From Mesoflavibacter sp037029465 (GTDB taxonomy: Bacteria; Bacteroidota; Bacteroidia; Flavobacteriales; Flavobacteriaceae), in NCBI RefSeq assembly GCF_037029465.1, contig NZ_JAYMEM010000028.1, positions 131,236-195,235 of the forward strand: a stretch of DNA of 64,000 nucleotides. The letters are read 5' to 3'. The first letter of the stretch is position 1. Each line of letters starts with the position of its first letter. The translations under genes and the position numbers were made by a program. Shown one piece after another: positions 60,072 through 64,000 of this stretch. The notes under the pieces were generated by a model that did not search any database, was not told the origin of the DNA, and saw only the letters and a program-made list of their open reading frames with translations.

Positions 60072-61016
60072 TTAAAAGAATCTTGGAGATATCATTCTGT
60101 TGTTACGTTTGAATAACTCAAATCTTAAGAAAAACTCAAAAGAACCATCATTATATTGTCTCAACTCTGTTGTTTCTCTATCATAAGCAAAACCTAACAT
60201 TAATTGGTCTGACAATTGATAACCAATCATTCCACTTAATGCAGCACTCCAACGGTAAGCTGCACCTAATGTTAACTTTTCTTTGATTAAGAAATTTGCT
60301 GATAAGTCTACTTGGATAGGTGCTCCGTCTACCATTTTAAGTAATGTAGATGGTTTGAATTTTAGATCTGCATTTAAATCAAATGTTTTACCTGCCATTA
60401 AATAGAAGTTAACTCTTTCTTTAGCTGTTGCAAATGAATTGTTATTAGCTGCATTTTCATCAAAATGTTTTGTTTCTAACATATTTGGCACACTTAATCC
60501 TAAATAAAAACTATCTGTGTAGTAATATGCTCCTACACCAAATTGTGGTGAAAATTTGTTATCTATATTAATCTCAGCATCTGCATCACCAGGATTAAAA
60601 GCTCCTGTATTTAACTTATTAGTGTCTATAGTTAAAAAATGTCCTCCAGCTTTAAAACCTAATGCTAGTTTAGCTTCGTCTGAAAGGTTAATTTTATAAC
60701 TAAAGTCAATATCTACGTAAGTTTCGTTAGTAATAAAAATTTCATCTTGTGTAACGTTCATTCCTAAACCAACATTATTGCCTACTGGTGTATGACCTGA
60801 CAGTGTAAATGTTTCTGGTGCACCATCTAAGCCAACCCATTGTGTTCTATATAAACCTAGAAAACTAAAAACGTCTCTAGTACCCGCGTAAGCTGGGTTA
60901 ATACTTATAGGATTATACATATACTGTGTGTACTGTGCGTCTTGTTGCGCTTGTACTTTAGTACTGAATACGCCTAAAGTAATTAATATCAAAATAGTTA
61001 AAAAAGTATTTTTCAT
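60072..61016 (-). CDS. PorP/SprF family type IX secretion outer-membrane protein
   Basis: A 314-residue outer-membrane barrel with a signal peptide (1-23). The start QQDAQYTQYMYNPISINPAYAGTRD and RTQWVGLDGAPETFTLSGHTPV are hallmarks of PorP/SprF proteins, and the last strand ends FFLRFELFKRNNRMISPRFF. Each usually serves the type B-sorted protein encoded next to it, so its partner should be the giant repeat protein 53 bp upstream. Confidence 0.92.
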   Translation of the reverse strand: MKNTFLTILILITLGVFSTKVQAQQDAQYTQYMYNPISINPAYAGTRDVFSFLGLYRTQWVGLDGAPETFTLSGHTPVGNNVGLGMNVTQDEIFITNETYVDIDFSYKINLSDEAKLALGFKAGGHFLTIDTNKLNTGAFNPGDADAEINIDNKFSPQFGVGAYYYTDSFYLGLSVPNMLETKHFDENAANNNSFATAKERVNFYLMAGKTFDLNADLKFKPSTLLKMVDGAPIQVDLSANFLIKEKLTLGAAYRWSAALSGMIGYQLSDQLMLGFAYDRETTELRQYNDGSFEFFLRFELFKRNNRMISPRFF

Positions 61017-61069
61017 TTGTAGTGATATTAGACCTAGCAGAGTGTTAACCCTGCTAGGTATTTATGTTT

Positions 61070-64000
61070 TTATTTTCTATTAATGTATAATGGACCTGCT
61101 TTAGAAACTCGTTTACCAGTACTGTTAACATATTCTAATACGTAGTAATATGTTCCTACAGGTAACTTTTCATCTTTATTGATTGTTACACGTCCTTCAG
61201 AAACTCCTCTAAAGAATCTACCGTCTTGACCGTAGCCATCAACTTCGTATACTTTTACGCCCCATCTGTTATAGATTTTTAATGTATTGTTTGGATATTG
61301 TTCTAATCCTCTAATTACAAATACATCGTTTAATCCATCTCCGTTAGGAGTCATAATATCAAAGATATCTAAGTTGTCTGGTGAATCTGGATTTCCGTTA
61401 TTAGTTTCTATATAATCTGGAATTCCGTTATCATTTTCATCTGCTGGTTCATCTCCATTTAAGAAGCCATCACCATCACAATCTAACGCTAACCATTCAT
61501 CTGTTGCTAGTGATAAATCTTGGTTGTTGAAATCGAAATCACAAGGATCTTGAGGATCTGTTCCATCTAATTCTTCTTGACCATTACTTACACTATCTCC
61601 ATCACAGTCTGCATTATCAAATTCTTCTGACGTTGAAACAGTTTGACTTGATGCTAAGTAGTCACAGAAATCATTTGGATCTGTTCCATCTATTGCTTCG
61701 TCTCCGTTAGTTACTCCATCTCCATCACAATCAAGACTAGCAAACTCATCCGAAATGATTGACACATCTTGACTTTCTGTTAAGAAATCGCATGAATCTT
61801 GAGGATCAGTACCATCAATAATTTCTTGTTCATTGATTACTCCATCTCCATCACAATCTGTAGCATTCCATTCTGGAGTTACTATTGAAAGATCTTGACT
61901 CATACTTAAATAATCACAACTATCTAATGGATTTGTTCCGTCTGCAATTTCAACACCGTTAATCACTCCATCACCGTCACAGTCTAATAAGTCGTACTCT
62001 GAACTTGTCATCGTATCGTCTTGACTATTCACGTTGAAACTACATGGGTCTAATGGATCTGTATTATCATCTAATTCTTCACCATTTGTAACTCCATCTC
62101 CGTCACAATCTGAATCTAACCATTGAGATGTTACTATTGTAATATCTTGGTTTGCTGGATCATAACTACATGAATCTAATGGATCTGTACCATCAATGAC
62201 TTCTTGTCCGTTAGTTACTCCATCACCATCACAATCTGCGTTATTCCAGTTAGCTTCAACAGTTGCTAAGTCTTGACTTGCTGTATTATAACTACATGGA
62301 TCGTTTGGATCTGTATTATCTAATGCTTCTTGTCCGTCATTAACACCATCTCCATCTGTATCTTCATCTAATGGATCTGTTATGTTTCCATTTGGATCTG
62401 CTGGTGTGTTTGGATCGTCTATTCCTGTAATTTCTTCTCCGTTTGTTAATCCGTCGTTATCACAGTCTAAGTTGTTCCATCCAGAATCTACTGGTTCTGT
62501 CTGACTTGTAAGCTCTAATGAACATGGATCGTTTGGATCTGTTCCATCTAAAGCTTCTTGTCCGTCTGTTACACCATCTCCATCTGTATCGATATCTAAT
62601 GGATCTGTTATGTTTCCATTTGGATCTGCTGGTGTACTTGGATCATCTACTCCTGTAGTTTCTTCTGCATTTGTTAATCCATCATTATCACAGTCTAAAT
62701 CATTCCATGCTACATCTACTGGCTCTGTTTGACTTGTAAGTTCTAATGAACATGGATCGTTTGGATTTGTTCCATCTATAGCTTCTTGTCCGTCTGTTAC
62801 ACCATCTCCATCTGTATCGATATCTAATGGATCTGTTATGTTTCCATTTGGATCGGCTGGTGTTGATGGATCATCTACTCCAGTTGTCTCTTCTCCATTT
62901 GTTAATCCATCATTATCACAATCTAAATCATTCCATGCTGCATCTACTGGTTCTGTTTGACTTGAAATTTCTAATGAACATGGATCGTTTGGATCTGTCA
63001 TGTCTAATGCTTCTTGTCCGTCTGTTACACCATCTCCATCTGTATCAATATCTAATGGATCTGTTATGTTTCCATTTGGATCGGCTGGTGTGTTTGGATC
63101 ATCTACTCCAGTTGTCTCTTCTCCATTTGTTAATCCATCATTATCACAATCTAAATCATTCCAAGCTGCATCTACTGGCTCTGTCTGACTTGTAAGTTCT
63201 AATGAACATGGATCGTTTGGATCTGTTCCATCTACAGCTTCTTGTCCGTCTGTTACACCGTCACCATCTGTATCGATATCTAATGGATCTGTTATGTTTC
63301 CATTTGGATCTATTGGTGTGTTTGGATCGTCTACTCCTGTAACTTCTTCTCCGTTTGTTAATCCATCGTTATCACAGTCTAAGTTGTTCCAAGATGAATC
63401 AACTGGTTCCGTTTGACTTGTAAGCTCTAATGAACATGGATCATTTGGATCTGTCATGTCTAATGCTTCTTGTCCGTCAGTTACTCCGTCACCATCTGTA
63501 TCAATATCGAATGGATCTGTTATGTTTCCATTTGGATCTGCTGGTGTACTTGGATCATCTACTCCTGTAGTTTCTTCTGCANNNNNNNNNNGTCGTTATC
63601 ACAATCTAAATCATTCCATGCAGCATCTACTGGCTCTGTCTGACTTGTAAGTTCTAATGAACATGGATCGTTTGGATCTGTTCCATCTATAGCTTCTTGT
63701 CCGTCTGTTACTCCATCTCCATCTGTATCGACATCTAATGGATCTGTTATGTTTCCATTTGGATCTATTGGTGTGTTTGGATCGTCTACTCCTGTAACTT
63801 CTTCTCCGTTTGTTAATCCGTCGTTATCACAGTCTAAATTACTCCAAGCAGCTGTAACAATTGTTAAATCCTGGTTTGTTGGATTGTAATCACATGGATC
63901 TTGTTCGTCTGTTCCATTACCATCATCAATGCCATTTCCGTCTGGATCAATCTCATCACCATTGGTTACACCATCGCCATCACAATCTAATGCTTGGTAG
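61070..64000 (-). CDS. Giant thrombospondin-type-3 repeat protein with T9SS type B sorting domain (partial)
   Basis: The frame is open from the right edge down to its stop at 61070, apart from the N gap at 63582. The internal Met at 63457 is not the start; in-frame sequence continues upstream on both sides of the gap. About 975 residues are visible. The body is made of calcium-binding repeats (DTDGDGVTDGQEALDGTDPNDPC and relatives). The distal ones (from about 62293 on) follow a 76-residue period; nearer the C-terminus they are shorter and diverged. The C-terminus is a gliding-associated type B sorting domain (IMTPNGDGLNDVFVIRG, then YNRWGVKVYE). It is probably a surface adhesin exported through the adjacent PorP/SprF protein. 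Confidence 0.92.
62293..63887. repeat. 228-bp tandem repeats in the adhesin gene (about seven units)
   Basis: A landmark, (A/T)ACATGGATCGTTTGGAT, recurs at 62293, 62521, 62749, 62977, 63205 and 63433, exactly 228 bp apart, and once more at 63660. Each unit encodes 76 residues. The DNA similarity is high enough to explain the assembly gap in the array. Confidence 0.93.
63582..63591. other. Assembly gap (10 N)
   Basis: Comparison with the other repeat units predicts 11 bases here if no unit is missing, so the 10 N break the reading frame artificially. Confidence 0.95.

Noticed and set aside
62827..63195. Open frames on the plus strand through the adhesin repeats
   Set aside because: They are antisense by-products of the repetitive codon pattern; the minus-strand frame encodes recognisable calcium-binding repeats and a sorting domain.
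63457..63591. Natural start at the Met at 63457 or a true frameshift at the N gap
   Set aside because: The in-frame repeat sequence continues on both sides, and the break is explained by a gap one base too short.

Overview
The window comes from an AT-rich (about one third G+C by eye) member of the Bacteroidota, almost certainly a marine-type Flavobacteriaceae. Pointers are type IX secretion (T9SS) sorting domains of type A (M4 peptidase, 677-aa Ca-binding protein) and type B (giant repeat protein), a PorP/SprF protein, GldI, a long signal peptidase I, family-typical DUF proteins, many short lipoproteins, and promoters of the TTG-N19-TAnnTTTG kind with A-rich leaders instead of Shine-Dalgarno sequences.

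Layout. 1-7330 is an accessory block ending in a tyrosine recombinase next to tRNA-Pro(TGG): a truncated secreted protein, a DUF6624-like lipoprotein, a DUF6326-like membrane protein, a barrel-like protein, a serine hydrolase with a membrane tail, a small lipoprotein and a Crp/Fnr regulator. It carries a duplicated promoter/signal-peptide module and three copies of a short palindrome that could be the regulator's operator. 7521-14182 holds a sugar dehydrogenase/cytochrome c pair, then udk, a DivIC-like gene and the two methylmalonyl-CoA mutase subunits with a lipoprotein gene between them. 14353-23251 holds an M16 protease and the parA-parB-DUF5683-dapB-lepB-wbqC-DUF6122 cluster. On the minus strand, 23252-29810 holds TPR-ribH, then two small membrane proteins, mutL, two rhomboids and an EEP phosphatase. 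29944-32048 has recF, a lipoprotein, a DciA-like gene and a cold-shock gene. 32131-38086 has a T9SS M4 protease, ndk, nrnA, gldI and a cyclophilin-FKBP fusion. 38277-38768 is a small orphan lipoprotein gene followed by a cassette-site-like stem-loop. 38821-53763 holds peptidases, two amidohydrolases, a T9SS surface protein, a SpoU methylase, an M48 protease, VOC, VanX-like, DoxX, AlkB and alpha/beta hydrolase genes.

53788-54280 is the most unusual stretch: three tandem homologous elements that read as small RNA genes on the minus strand. Each ends in a terminator and has a conserved GGU-GUGGUU-ACC hairpin; two have an identical sigma-54-like box upstream. 54345-57945 holds a DUF819 transporter, a DUF4369 lipoprotein, tRNA-Thr(TGT), a small conserved protein, queD and idi. 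58092-64000 is a gliding/T9SS locus in the order giant thrombospondin-type-3 repeat protein, PorP/SprF, OmpA-like protein. The giant gene runs off the right end and contains a 10-N gap inside 228-bp tandem repeats.

All calls come from reading the sequence and translations; no database search was run.
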